Assembly (NCBI RefSeq): GCF_001590795.1
Contig: NZ_JXDL01000001.1
Location: forward strand, 1,676,903 to 1,740,902
Direction of reading: 5' to 3'
Source of the DNA: Bradyrhizobium sp. AT1
Lineage (GTDB): Bacteria > Pseudomonadota > Alphaproteobacteria > Rhizobiales > Xanthobacteraceae
Length of the DNA stretch: 64,000 nucleotides
In this document: one piece after another, positions 8,492 to 17,306 of the stretch
Position numbering within the stretch: the stretch's first letter is position 1
Layout of the letters: every line of letters starts with the position of its first letter
Translations under genes and position numbers: made by a program
The notes under the pieces: model-generated
The model's input: the letters and a program-made list of their open reading frames with translations, nothing else
Told to the model about the DNA's origin: nothing
The model's database searches: none

Positions 8492-8796
8492 GCGGCAAGC
8501 CCGGACGGTCCTGAAATCGTTGACGATTGATTCGTCTTTGGTCGCAATCACGCTCGTCCGAGAGAGATAGTATGCCAAAATTGCGACACAACGTCCCCGA
8601 CGAAAGAAGGGCTTCTCCAAGGCCCCAAGATTGTGTCGAATTTGCATGAGCAAATGAGCATGGGGCAATTGCGGAGCTTTCGGTTCCGCTGGACTAGCAA
8701 TCATCTGCACCCGCCAGTATGGTCCGCGGCGCCTTAAAGATGCCGCGTCAGTTCTTGATTGTGTCTGCCGCCATTGCCACTCCAGGATGAGTTACG
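8492..8796. other. Divergent intergenic region
   Basis: About 305 bp between the minus-strand exported protein and the plus-strand zinc-finger gene. It should hold both promoters. Short frames here are shadows. No palindromic repeat or clear consensus promoter was identified. Confidence 0.45.
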
Positions 8797-9042
8797 ATGT
8801 CCGACCATGTCGTCCCGCACTTCCACAACGATGCCGGTGTCCCCGTCATCGAGATCGGCTCGCAAGAGTTCATGTGCGTGGGCGCCAACCCTCCGTTCGA
8901 CCATCCGCACGTCTTCCTCGACCTCGGCAACGACAACGAGATCATCTGCCCCTATTGCTCGACGCTGTACCGCTTCGCGGCCGACCTGAAGGCGGGCGAA
9001 GCCCGCCCGCCGGAATGCGTCCTGAAGGACAAGGTGGCCTGA
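8797..9042 (+). CDS. Zinc-finger (zf-CHCC) protein, NDUFS6-like
   Basis: An 81-residue protein with the CHCC zinc-binding set of the zf-CHCC family: Cys27, His36, Cys51 and Cys54 (FMCVG..., FDHPH, CPYC). The family includes the C-terminal domain of mitochondrial complex I subunit NDUFS6, and alphaproteobacterial homologues are small stand-alone proteins. It is followed after 19 bp by an FAD monooxygenase, so the two are probably co-transcribed, though a functional link is not evident. Confidence 0.85.
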   Translation: MSDHVVPHFHNDAGVPVIEIGSQEFMCVGANPPFDHPHVFLDLGNDNEIICPYCSTLYRFAADLKAGEARPPECVLKDKVA

Positions 9043-9061
9043 CCGCGTCCACCGGTCAGCG

Positions 9062-10264
9062 GTGGCGCTCTCCCGAACGATCGTCATCGCCGGTGCCGGC
9101 ATCGGTGGACTGACGGCCGCGCTGGCGCTCGCCGCCCGCGGTTTCCGCATCGTCGTGCTGGAAAAGGCCGAGCGCCTCGAGGAAGTCGGCGCCGGCCTGC
9201 AGCTCTCCCCCAATGCCAGCCGCGTGCTGGTCGAGCTTGGCCTGACCGAGCGCCTCAAGCTGCGCGCCGTCGTCCCGGAAGCGGTCTCGATCATGAGTGC
9301 GCGGGCCGGCGGCGAGCTGCTGCGCATGCCGCTCGGTGAAGCCGCCTCGCTGCGGGCCGGCGCGCCCTATTGGGTCGTGCACCGCGCCGATTTGCAATCG
9401 GCGCTATCAGGCGCCGTTGCCGATCATCCCGACATCGACCTGAAGCTGGGCGCGACCTTCGAGGACGTCGCGCCTCATGCCAAGGGACTGACCGTGGTCC
9501 ATCGCAGCGGCACGATCCGCCGCAGCGATCTCGCCAGCGCGCTGATCGGCGCCGACGGCATCTGGTCGACGGTCCGCCAGCATCTGTTTCCCGAGGTGCA
9601 GCCACGCTTCTCCGGGCTGATCGCCTGGCGCGGCACGCTGGACGCCACGCAACTGCCGAAGGACTACACCGCGCGCCGGGTGCAGCTGTGGATGGGGCCG
9701 AATGCCCATCTCGTCGCCTATCCGATCGCTGGCGGACGCCAGATCAACGTGGTCGCGGTGCTGCCGGGCACCTGGAACAGGCCGGGCTGGAGCACGGCCG
9801 GCGATCCCCTGGAGGTGATGGACGCCTTCGCCGGCCCACGCTGGCCGCCGGCGGCGCGCATGATGCTCGCCACGGTCGACAGCTGGCGGAAATGGGCGCT
9901 GTTCGGCGTGCCCGACGGCTGCCCCTGGAGCAAGGGCCCGATCGGCCTGCTCGGCGATTCCGTGCACGCGATGCTGCCGTTCGCGGCGCAAGGCGCCGGC
10001 ATGGCGATCGAGGACGCCGCCGTGCTCGCGCGGCATCTGAGCCTTGAATCCGCCGAGAGCATCGCGGGCATCACCGCGGCGCTGACGCAATACGGCCGCG
10101 CGCGCCAGGCGCGGGTGCGGCGGGTGCAGCGGACCGCGCGGCAGCAGGGCCGCATCTATCACCTGAGTGGGCCGCTTGCGGCCGCACGCGATCTGGCGAT
10201 CCGCGCGCTCGGCCCCGACCGCATGCTGGCGCGGCAGGACTGGATCTACGGCTGGCGGCCGTGA
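9062..10264 (+). CDS. FAD-dependent monooxygenase (salicylate hydroxylase-like)
   Basis: A 400-residue flavoprotein starting at GTG. The dinucleotide-binding GAGIGG is at 11-16, a GADGIW motif lies near 160-165, and the second FAD motif GDSVHAMLPFAAQG with following IEDA lies near 300. This order is that of group A aromatic-ring hydroxylases. Such enzymes use NAD(P)H and O2; the substrate cannot be told. It follows the zf-CHCC gene by 19 bp and converges on a lipoprotein gene. Confidence 0.88.
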   Translation: MALSRTIVIAGAGIGGLTAALALAARGFRIVVLEKAERLEEVGAGLQLSPNASRVLVELGLTERLKLRAVVPEAVSIMSARAGGELLRMPLGEAASLRAGAPYWVVHRADLQSALSGAVADHPDIDLKLGATFEDVAPHAKGLTVVHRSGTIRRSDLASALIGADGIWSTVRQHLFPEVQPRFSGLIAWRGTLDATQLPKDYTARRVQLWMGPNAHLVAYPIAGGRQINVVAVLPGTWNRPGWSTAGDPLEVMDAFAGPRWPPAARMMLATVDSWRKWALFGVPDGCPWSKGPIGLLGDSVHAMLPFAAQGAGMAIEDAAVLARHLSLESAESIAGITAALTQYGRARQARVRRVQRTARQQGRIYHLSGPLAAARDLAIRALGPDRMLARQDWIYGWRP

Positions 10265-10289
10265 GGCAAAGCGCAGCCGGCGCGGCGCG

Positions 10290-10724
10290 TCAGCGGGCCG
10301 CTCTACCGGACTTGGATCCGGATTTGGATGCCGGCTTGGCGGCGGCCGCGGGCGAGGACTCAGGCGGTGTCGCTTCGGGCGGCGATTCCCGGCACCTGTT
10401 GCGGCGCCAGGCGTCCTCGGCCAATTGGGCCTGCCCGCGCACCGCGACATAATCGTTGCGATAGGCGAGCTCGGACACCACCGCGCCCCCTGCCCCGGTC
10501 TCGGCCTTGTCCATCAGCGCTTGCAGATCGGCGGTGCGCTTGGCGAGCGCCTTGCGCTCACCCTCCAGCTGCTTGCAGTCGTACAATTCGTATTTGGCGG
10601 GATCGGCAAAGGCCGGTGCGACCGTCTCGCTCATGCTGGCGCAGCCGGACAACGCGGCGCCGCCCAGCAGCAGCGCGAGGAGCGCGCCAAAGCCGCGCGG
10701 GGAAGAAGCAAACGAAGCAGCCAT
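10290..10724 (-). CDS. Putative lipoprotein
   Basis: A 144-residue protein with a signal peptide (GFGALLALLLGGAA) ending in the lipobox LSGC with the lipidated Cys at 28. The mature part has a short helical region with a QLEGERKALAKRTADLQALMDKAE coiled-coil-like stretch and a Ser/Ala/Lys-rich tail (AAAAKPASKSGSKSGRAAR). Probably anchored to an envelope membrane facing the periplasm. Function unknown. It converges with the FAD monooxygenase. Confidence 0.75.
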   Translation of the reverse strand: MAASFASSPRGFGALLALLLGGAALSGCASMSETVAPAFADPAKYELYDCKQLEGERKALAKRTADLQALMDKAETGAGGAVVSELAYRNDYVAVRGQAQLAEDAWRRNRCRESPPEATPPESSPAAAAKPASKSGSKSGRAAR

Positions 10725-10896
10725 GCCGGATCAATAGTCCCGTTGGATTGAGAATGCCTAAAGCAACACCCCGTGTCCGGATTGAGGCTTTGCCTTGTGC
10801 GCCCGGCTCGCTTAAGGAAGGACGTCCCCGGCCCACGCAAAGCACCAATTCCAGACGCCCGGGGATGGACTTAAGTGTTTGATCTCGTTGGATCAA

Positions 10897-10985
10897 GCGG
10901 GCATGGCGGAATTGGTAGACGCAAGGGACTTAAAATCCCTCGGTGCGCAAGCGCTGTGCCGGTTCGACCCCGGCTGCCCGCACCA
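10897..10985 (+). tRNA. tRNA-Leu (anticodon UAA)
   Basis: Acceptor arms GCGGGCA (10897-10903) and TGCCCGC (10975-10981) pair, followed by discriminator A and an encoded CCA. The anticodon stem AGGGA/TCCCT encloses loop CTTAAAA, so the anticodon is TAA. A long variable arm (CGGTGCGCAAGCGCTG region) fits a class II leucine tRNA, and GGTTCGACCCC is the T arm. It sits at the left edge of the glycosyltransferase/methyltransferase locus. Confidence 0.95.
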
Positions 10986-11266
10986 CGAGATTTGACGCCC
11001 CGCGCGTCCGGCGAGGCGCGATCAATCCGATGGATTGAGGGGCGCGGATTCGAATGCGCGTTGGAGCCCATCGTGTTCCTGCCGGACAGTTTCGATGTGC
11101 TGAATGGCATGACGCCGAGCATCGAAAGGAAACCTGCGCCGAGATGGAAGTCGCCGCGATCGAAGGCGAAGGCGAGAGCCGTCAACTTTAGGGCGATCGT
11201 GCCCCACATGTTCTTGAGAAATGCGGCGCTCACTGCTAACCCGGGCCAGAACAAAGCGCAGGCTCC

Positions 11267-12013
11267 ATGGCTCAAACCTCCTTTCCCGCCCAGTCCACGA
11301 CGGAAGGCCTGAAAGTCGGGGCCGATACATATTCGAGCGCGATCGCCGACGCACAGAATTACATGAACTGGGTCGTCGACCAGTTCCGCCCCTATCTGAA
11401 GGGCAGGATCGTCGAGGTCGGGTTCGGGCATGGGCTCTACAGCAGAGTGCTCGGAGAGCTCGGCGACTATTGCGGCGTGGATCACGACCGCGACAGCGTC
11501 GAGCGGGCCAGCGCTGCGATGCCCGACCGCAAGTTCGCCGTCTGCGACATTCTGGTCCGCGATCAGCTGAGTTCCCTGTTTCCTGATGGTGTCGATGCGG
11601 TCTTCACCATCAACGTGCTCGAGCACATCGAGGATGACGCCACGGCGGTTGCCAATCTGGTGCAGGTGCTCAAGCCCGGAGGCCACCTCCTGATCAGCGT
11701 TCCCGCCCTGATGCTGCTCTACAACGATCTCGATCGCCTGGCGGGACACTGCCGCCGCTACACCACGACACGCCTCGCCAAGCTGCTCGCCGATCAACCG
11801 GTCGAGCTGGTGCGGCTGAACTATTTCAATCCGATCGGCGGGCTTGGGTGGCTCGCCAATCGCCTGAAGCGGCATCAGTCGTTGAACGATGCCGCCGTCA
11901 ACGGGCAGATCGCCCTGTTCGACAAATATGCCGTGCCGCTGTCGCGAGCGCTCGATCCGCTCTCGCGCAGCTTCTTCGGGCAATCCGTCACCTGCATTGC
12001 GCGACGCCTATGA
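11267..12013 (+). CDS. SAM-dependent class I methyltransferase
   Basis: A 248-residue methyltransferase. Motif I is IVEVGFGHGLYSRVLGELG (about 46-64), followed by VDHD at the acidic end of beta-2 and DAVFTINVLEHIEDD (post-motif). The Methyltransf_11/12 fold is clear; substrate unknown. It is the first gene of an apparent operon: its TGA overlaps the ATG of the following GT2 gene (ATGA). This translational coupling suggests the two act on the same sugar or lipid intermediate. Confidence 0.85.
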   Translation: MAQTSFPAQSTTEGLKVGADTYSSAIADAQNYMNWVVDQFRPYLKGRIVEVGFGHGLYSRVLGELGDYCGVDHDRDSVERASAAMPDRKFAVCDILVRDQLSSLFPDGVDAVFTINVLEHIEDDATAVANLVQVLKPGGHLLISVPALMLLYNDLDRLAGHCRRYTTTRLAKLLADQPVELVRLNYFNPIGGLGWLANRLKRHQSLNDAAVNGQIALFDKYAVPLSRALDPLSRSFFGQSVTCIARRL

Positions 12014-12876
12014 TCTCGGTCGTCATTCCGGCGCTCAACGAGCGCAACGGCATCGTCGAAACCATTGACCGGGCCAAGGCGGCTCTCGATGGCGCTCAGC
12101 TCACTCCCTATGAGATCGTCATCGTCGACGATGGTTCGGCCGACGGCACCGGCGAGCTCGCCGAACAGGCGGGAGCAAAGGTGCTCCGGCATCCCCACAA
12201 CATCGGCTATGGCCGCTCGCTGAAGGACGGCATTCGCGCCGCGACCTACGACACGATCGTCATCAGCGATGCCGACGGGTCTTATCCGATGGAGGCGATT
12301 CCGACACTGGTCGCCCGCTTCAACCAGGGCTTCGACATGGTCGTCGGCGCCCGGACCGGCCCCAATTATCGCGAGTCGATGCTGAAGTCGCCGCTCCGCG
12401 CAATCCTCAAGGCGATCGTCGAATTCACCGCCAACCGCGAGATTCCCGACATCAATTCCGGCCTGCGCGTGTTCGGCAAGCAGGTCGCGATCTCCTACTT
12501 CGAGCATGTCAGCGACCTCTTCAGCTTCACGACGTCGCTGACGCTCGCCTATATGATGAACGCGAAGTTCGTCGACTACATCGACATCGACTACAAGGAA
12601 CGGATCGGCCGCTCCAAGGTGAACCTGTTCCGCGACTCCATCCGGACGCTGCAATACGTCCTCGAGGCCTGCACCTACTACAATCCGCTGAAGATCTTCG
12701 TGCTGCTGGCGATGATGTGCATGGCGCTCGCGCTGGTCTCGCTGATCGGCGGCATCATCCTGCAGCTCGTCAGCGCCTTCGTGCTCGGCGTCGGCGCGAT
12801 CCTGCTCAGCATTCTCGTCGTCGCCATGGGACTGCTCGCGGTGCTGCTGAAGCAGATCATGAACCAGCGACCATGA
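12010..12876 (+). CDS. Family 2 glycosyltransferase (DPM1/polyprenyl-phosphate type)
   Basis: A 288-residue GT2. It starts at the ATG overlapping the previous stop. The GT-A fold shows VVIPALNE at the start, VDDGS (39-43), and the metal-binding SDADG near 90. Two C-terminal hydrophobic segments (LLAMMCMALALVSLIGGIIL and FVLGVGAILLSILVVAMGLLAVLL) anchor it in the inner membrane. This layout is typical of enzymes that put a sugar from a nucleotide donor onto undecaprenyl phosphate. In this locus it could supply lipid-linked sugar to the GT-C-like proteins downstream; this is inference. Confidence 0.88.
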   Translation: MISVVIPALNERNGIVETIDRAKAALDGAQLTPYEIVIVDDGSADGTGELAEQAGAKVLRHPHNIGYGRSLKDGIRAATYDTIVISDADGSYPMEAIPTLVARFNQGFDMVVGARTGPNYRESMLKSPLRAILKAIVEFTANREIPDINSGLRVFGKQVAISYFEHVSDLFSFTTSLTLAYMMNAKFVDYIDIDYKERIGRSKVNLFRDSIRTLQYVLEACTYYNPLKIFVLLAMMCMALALVSLIGGIILQLVSAFVLGVGAILLSILVVAMGLLAVLLKQIMNQRP

Positions 12877-12898
12877 CCTCCCGCGGCAAGGGAACGCG

Positions 12899-14800
12899 AT
12901 GTGCGGCATAGCGGGCATCTTTCATCGTGACGGCCGCCCCGCCGAGGCCCGCGCGGTTGCGGCGATGTCGGCGGCGCTGGTCCACCGCGGGCCGGACGGC
13001 GAGGGCAGCTGGCTGGACGGCCCGGTCGGCTTCGCCCACCGCCGGCTCGCCATCCGCGATCTCTCCGATGCCGGGCGCCAGCCGATGCTCGATGCGTCGG
13101 AGCGCATCGTCGTCACCTACAACGGGGAGATCTACAACGATCGCGAATTGCGCGGCGAGCTCGAACGATCGTTCGGCGTCCGGTTTCGCAGCAGCTGCGA
13201 CACCGAGATCCTCCCTTATGCCTACCTCGCCTGGGGCGAGGCGATGTTCGAACGCCTGGAGGGCTTCTTCGCGATCGGCCTGTGGGATCGGAAGGAAGGC
13301 CGCCTGATCCTGGCGCGCGACGGCATCGGCATCAAGCCGCTGTATTATTCCGAAAGCGGCAGCCGCGTGCTGTTCGCGAGCGAGATCAAGGGACTGACCG
13401 CAAGCGGCGAGGTCGCCGCGCGGATCGACCCGGCATCGCTGCACACCTATCTCGCCGCGGGCCATCCGGGAACGCAACGGAGCCTGTACCAGGACATCAA
13501 GCAGGTCCCGCCCGGCACGATGATCGCTTTCACGGATCGGGAGCGGACCGAGCGGCGCTTCTGGCGGCCGGTGCGCGCGCCGGAGATCCGCGACCTCGAT
13601 GACGCCGTCGACCGCCTGCAATCGACGATCGAGACCGTGGTGAAGAGCCAGATGGTGAGCGACGTGCCGCTCGCCGTGCTGCAGAGCGGCGGCATCGACA
13701 GTTCGCTGATCAGCCTCACGCTCGGCCGGCTCGGATTGAAACCGCCTTTGTTCACGGCCGGCTTCACCGAGAAGAGCCATGACGAGACCGCGGTGGCGCG
13801 CCAGATTGCCACGACCGCGGGCCTGCCGCTTCACGTCATCGACGGAGAAGCTGGCGAAGGCGCCGAGAGCGCGCTGCGCGCCGTGGCCTACCATTTCGAC
13901 GGGCAATGCGCCGACACCGGCGCGCTCGGCTTCTATCACCTGGCCGGTGCGGTCCGGCGGCACTGCACGGTCGTGCTGTCCGGCGACGGCGGCGACGAAT
14001 TCTTCGGCGGCTATGAAACTTACGCCGCGACCATGATGGCGGAGCGCGTGCGCCATGTCGTTCCGCGCCCCGTCGCAGGCCTCATCGGCCGTACAGCCTA
14101 TGCATCCGTGCGCGGCAACGAGAAGCGGCTTCCGGCGGCAGCCCAGCTCGCCCGCTTTGCGCTCGGACTGGGTGAAGCCGGCACCAGCCCTCATTTGCAA
14201 TGGCGACGCCTCGTTCCGCGCTTTCTGGCTGAAAAGATCTATGACGGCGAGATGACCGATCTGGCATCGGCCGATCCGTTCGCCGAATACGCCGAGTATT
14301 ACGCCGAGCCGCACGCAAACGTGCTCGACCGCGCCTTGATCGCCGACCAGCGCTTCCATCTGCAAAGCGTCCTTGCGAAGGTCGATGCGATGAGCATGGC
14401 GCATTCGCTGGAGGTGCGCGTTCCCATTCTTGACCGGCGGGTGATGGACCTCGCGGGCACCATCGACACCTCGCTGCTCAATCCCTGGCCGAAGGGGGCG
14501 CCGAAATACGTGCTGCGCAAGCTCGCCGAGCGCCTGGGCATGCCGCACGAGGCGGCGTGGTCGCGCAAGCGAGGCTTCAACGTCCCCATTGCGCAACTGA
14601 TGCGGAGCGGGCTGCGGACGATCTGCGAGCGCGTGCTCGACCGGGAGGCCGACGCGTTCGCACCGTTCCTGAAGCCCGATGCGATCCGGCTTCTGTGGAA
14701 GGAGCATCTCGACCGCAGAGCCGACAACGCATTCGCGTTGTGGCCGATCCTCACCATGGGAATCTGGCTGCAGGGGCTCGCCTGCCCCGCACCACGCTGA
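12899..14800 (+). CDS. asnB: Asparagine synthase (glutamine-hydrolysing) family
   Basis: A 633-residue AsnB-type amidotransferase. The N-terminal class II glutaminase begins MCGIAGIF with Cys2 as nucleophile and has HRGPDGEG and YNGEIYN. The synthetase domain has the PP-loop SGGIDSS at 263-269, and LSGDGGDEFFGGY further on. It makes asparagine from aspartate and glutamine, or, in polysaccharide loci, amidates a sugar acid or other carboxylate. Its place between a GT2 and a methyltransferase favours the second, but this is inferred. It starts 22 bp after the GT2 stop. Confidence 0.92.
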   Translation: MCGIAGIFHRDGRPAEARAVAAMSAALVHRGPDGEGSWLDGPVGFAHRRLAIRDLSDAGRQPMLDASERIVVTYNGEIYNDRELRGELERSFGVRFRSSCDTEILPYAYLAWGEAMFERLEGFFAIGLWDRKEGRLILARDGIGIKPLYYSESGSRVLFASEIKGLTASGEVAARIDPASLHTYLAAGHPGTQRSLYQDIKQVPPGTMIAFTDRERTERRFWRPVRAPEIRDLDDAVDRLQSTIETVVKSQMVSDVPLAVLQSGGIDSSLISLTLGRLGLKPPLFTAGFTEKSHDETAVARQIATTAGLPLHVIDGEAGEGAESALRAVAYHFDGQCADTGALGFYHLAGAVRRHCTVVLSGDGGDEFFGGYETYAATMMAERVRHVVPRPVAGLIGRTAYASVRGNEKRLPAAAQLARFALGLGEAGTSPHLQWRRLVPRFLAEKIYDGEMTDLASADPFAEYAEYYAEPHANVLDRALIADQRFHLQSVLAKVDAMSMAHSLEVRVPILDRRVMDLAGTIDTSLLNPWPKGAPKYVLRKLAERLGMPHEAAWSRKRGFNVPIAQLMRSGLRTICERVLDREADAFAPFLKPDAIRLLWKEHLDRRADNAFALWPILTMGIWLQGLACPAPR

Positions 14801-14824
14801 ACGGACGAGGCCGGAAACGCGGGC

Positions 14825-15628
14825 ATGCCAGACCTCAAGGAAGATACGATCAAGGATTTCGGCGAGCAATGGAGCGCGTTTCGCGACAACCCCGGCTATT
14901 ACGGGTCCGCCGTCCTGCTCGCCGACCTGCTAGGCCCCCTCGTTGCGCTCGATGAGCTCAAGGACAAGACGATCGCCGATATCGGCAGCGGCTCGGGGCG
15001 CATCGTCAACATGCTGCTCGATGCCGGAGCCGGTCGCGTCGTCGCGGTCGAGCCGTCAGCCGCCATGGACGTGCTGAAGGACAACACGCAAGCGCGCAAG
15101 GACCGCATCGACTATCTGCAGATTCCCGGGGACCAATTGCCGCCCGACCTTGGACTGGACTACGTGGTTTCGATGGGCGTGTTGCATCACATCCCGGAGC
15201 CGGTCCCGGTGGTGCGCGCGGCGTTCGAGGCCTTGCGTCCCGGCGGGCGATGCATCGTCTGGCTCTACGGTTACGAAGGCAACGAGACCTATCTGTCGCT
15301 CGCGCTCCCCCTACGCAGGGTGACGGTGCTGTTGCCGCACCGCCTGCTCGTGGCGCTGTCCCACGTGCTGGAATGGGCGCTGACGACCTATATCGGGCTG
15401 TGCCGGATCGCGCCGCTGCCCATGCGTTCCTACATGCGTTCGGTGCTTGCCAAGTTTCCGCGCAGCGTCCGAAGGCTGACCATCTACGACCAGCTCAATC
15501 CCGCTTATGCCAAATACTACACCCGTGCAGAGGCGGAGGCGCTGCTCCCGGCCGGCGGATTTACGGATGTGAAGATCTATCATCGTCACGGCTATAGCTG
15601 GACGGTGTGCGGCACCCGGCAGGCCTGA
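14825..15628 (+). CDS. SAM-dependent class I methyltransferase
   Basis: A 267-residue methyltransferase starting 24 bp after asnB. Motif I IADIGSGSGRIVNMLLDAGA is at about 46-65, VEPS follows, and DYVVSMGVLHHIPEP is the post-motif. The C-terminal half contains hydrophobic helices (LSLALPLRRVTVLLPHRLLVALSHVLEWAL), so membrane association or a lipid-linked substrate is possible. Not closely similar to the methyltransferase at 11267-12013. Likely part of the same operon. Confidence 0.85.
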   Translation: MPDLKEDTIKDFGEQWSAFRDNPGYYGSAVLLADLLGPLVALDELKDKTIADIGSGSGRIVNMLLDAGAGRVVAVEPSAAMDVLKDNTQARKDRIDYLQIPGDQLPPDLGLDYVVSMGVLHHIPEPVPVVRAAFEALRPGGRCIVWLYGYEGNETYLSLALPLRRVTVLLPHRLLVALSHVLEWALTTYIGLCRIAPLPMRSYMRSVLAKFPRSVRRLTIYDQLNPAYAKYYTRAEAEALLPAGGFTDVKIYHRHGYSWTVCGTRQA

Positions 15629-15756
15629 CGATCCGTTCTCGCGAGGCAAGGGTTCGTTTACCAAGCCGGCCTGCCGCGCGCGGAACCGGCCCCGCGCCAT
15701 CAGCCTTTACCCCACCTTAGAGCGTATCCCGCTAAAGCGAATGCAGACCCAGGGAC

Positions 15757-17304
15757 ATGCAGGGCCTGGAGCGGCTGGCTGCGATGGTGAGAGCTCCGAT
15801 GGACGCGCGCGAGGATTGGTCCCGATCCGGGATTGGCGATGCACAAGCCGCCTCCGAACGTCACTCGCACGGCGTCGAGGTCTACGTCTTCCTGATCGCC
15901 TTCCTCTGCGTGTTCTACCTGTCGAACGGACCGCTTCTGCTCGGCCATTATGATCTGGGCTGGCACCTCGCCGCCGGCGATCTGATCCGGCAGCGCGGCG
16001 AAGTCCCCTTCCAGGACCCGTGGGCGTTCACCCTCGGCGACAAGCGATGGTACAATCTGTCCTGGCTCTGGGACGTGATGGCCAGCGCGCTGTATCAGCA
16101 CGCCGGCTTTGCCGGGATCGTCTTTCTGGTCGTCGCCAGCGGCGCGATCATCGCGGGTTACCTCGCCTTCTGCGGCCTGAGCAGCGGGGCATCGCCCGTG
16201 GCGGTCTGCATCGCAGTGTTCGCCGCCTGCCTGCTCTATCCCTGCTACGAAGCCTCGCCGAACATGTACCTGGCGGCATCGCCGAACATCGCGACCATGT
16301 TGTTCGCCGTCGTCTTCTACGGTGAATGCCTGCGGCGGCGGCATTGGTTCCTGTTGCCGCTGATGATGGTCGCCTGGGTCAATCTGCATGGCGGCTTCAT
16401 GCTCGCTTTTCCGATCCTCGGCGTGTTCGGCGGCATCGCCTTGCTGCGGCGGGATTGGGTAAATTTCCGGAACTACTGTTTCGCAGGCGTGGGGTGCTTC
16501 ATCGCGATCTTCGCCAATCCGCTGGGATGGCATGTCTATGAGGGCGTGAGGGCGACGCTCGGTCATTTCGTCCAGGCCGACATCGGCGAATGGCGGTCCT
16601 ACTTCTTCAACATGGAGCTGCCGGGAAGCCTTCCCGGCATCATCTATGCGCTGACATTCGTCGTCCTGGAGCTGCGCTACCGAAACTCCACGCGAGTTCC
16701 GCTCGAAGCGCGCCTGCTTGCGTGGCTCTTCCTGTTTCTGGGCCTCTATCAGTTCAGATACACCGCGTTCTTCTTCATGTTCTCGAGCGTCCCGATGGCG
16801 CTTCACATCGACCACCTGCTGCCGAAACGCATGTCCAGCTTCGAGGTCCGGCGCGCGATGCTGGCGGCAGGAATCGTCGGCATCCTGCTGCTGCCATTCA
16901 CGTTCATGCAGGTAAGACCGGCTCTCGCATTGCCCGACATGCTCTCGGAGGACGATGCGCGCTATCTCGAGGCGCACGCCTCGCACGCACACCTCTTGAA
17001 CCACTGGAATGTCGGCGGGCTCCTGATCTTCAGGACGCGGGGATCGGTGCCCGTCTTCGTCGACGGCCGGGCGGCGACCGCCTACCCGGACGAATTGCTG
17101 CGCGACTATCTCAGCCTGGTTCGGTGGGACATCGACGCGGCCAGCTGGGACAAGGTGATCGGCAAGTACGGGATCAATGCGGTGCTCTGGGTCAGGGCGC
17201 ATGACCCGCTGCGGCACTTCCTGGTCAGCGAGAGAGGCTGGAAAGAGGAATACACCGGCACCTATGTCAGCCTCTACACGAGGCAAGAGGCCGCCCCCCG
17301 GTGA
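15757..17304 (+). CDS. Multi-pass membrane protein, GT-C-like
   Basis: A 515-residue polytopic protein with about ten membrane segments. The first loop reads YDLGWHLAAGDLIRQRGEVPFQDPWAF, resembling GT-C glycosyltransferases (acidic residue plus WH). The C-terminal soluble domain contains VPVFVDGRAATAYPDELLRDY. ATG codons at 15757 and slightly downstream (MVRAP, MDARED) are all possible. It is the last plus-strand gene of the locus and converges on the tandem GT-C pair. No specific substrate can be assigned. Confidence 0.7.
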   Translation: MQGLERLAAMVRAPMDAREDWSRSGIGDAQAASERHSHGVEVYVFLIAFLCVFYLSNGPLLLGHYDLGWHLAAGDLIRQRGEVPFQDPWAFTLGDKRWYNLSWLWDVMASALYQHAGFAGIVFLVVASGAIIAGYLAFCGLSSGASPVAVCIAVFAACLLYPCYEASPNMYLAASPNIATMLFAVVFYGECLRRRHWFLLPLMMVAWVNLHGGFMLAFPILGVFGGIALLRRDWVNFRNYCFAGVGCFIAIFANPLGWHVYEGVRATLGHFVQADIGEWRSYFFNMELPGSLPGIIYALTFVVLELRYRNSTRVPLEARLLAWLFLFLGLYQFRYTAFFFMFSSVPMALHIDHLLPKRMSSFEVRRAMLAAGIVGILLLPFTFMQVRPALALPDMLSEDDARYLEAHASHAHLLNHWNVGGLLIFRTRGSVPVFVDGRAATAYPDELLRDYLSLVRWDIDAASWDKVIGKYGINAVLWVRAHDPLRHFLVSERGWKEEYTGTYVSLYTRQEAAPR

Positions 17305-17306
17305 GA

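Noticed and set aside
10897..10985. tRNA-Leu as an integration site with att repeats
   Set aside because: No integrase and no second copy of the tRNA 3' end were spotted within the window; an island boundary remains unproven.
10871..11209. Minus-strand frame starting MWGTIALKLTALAFAFDRG near 11209
   Set aside because: It looks protein-like at first but runs through the tRNA-Leu gene and has no ribosome site; treated as chance.
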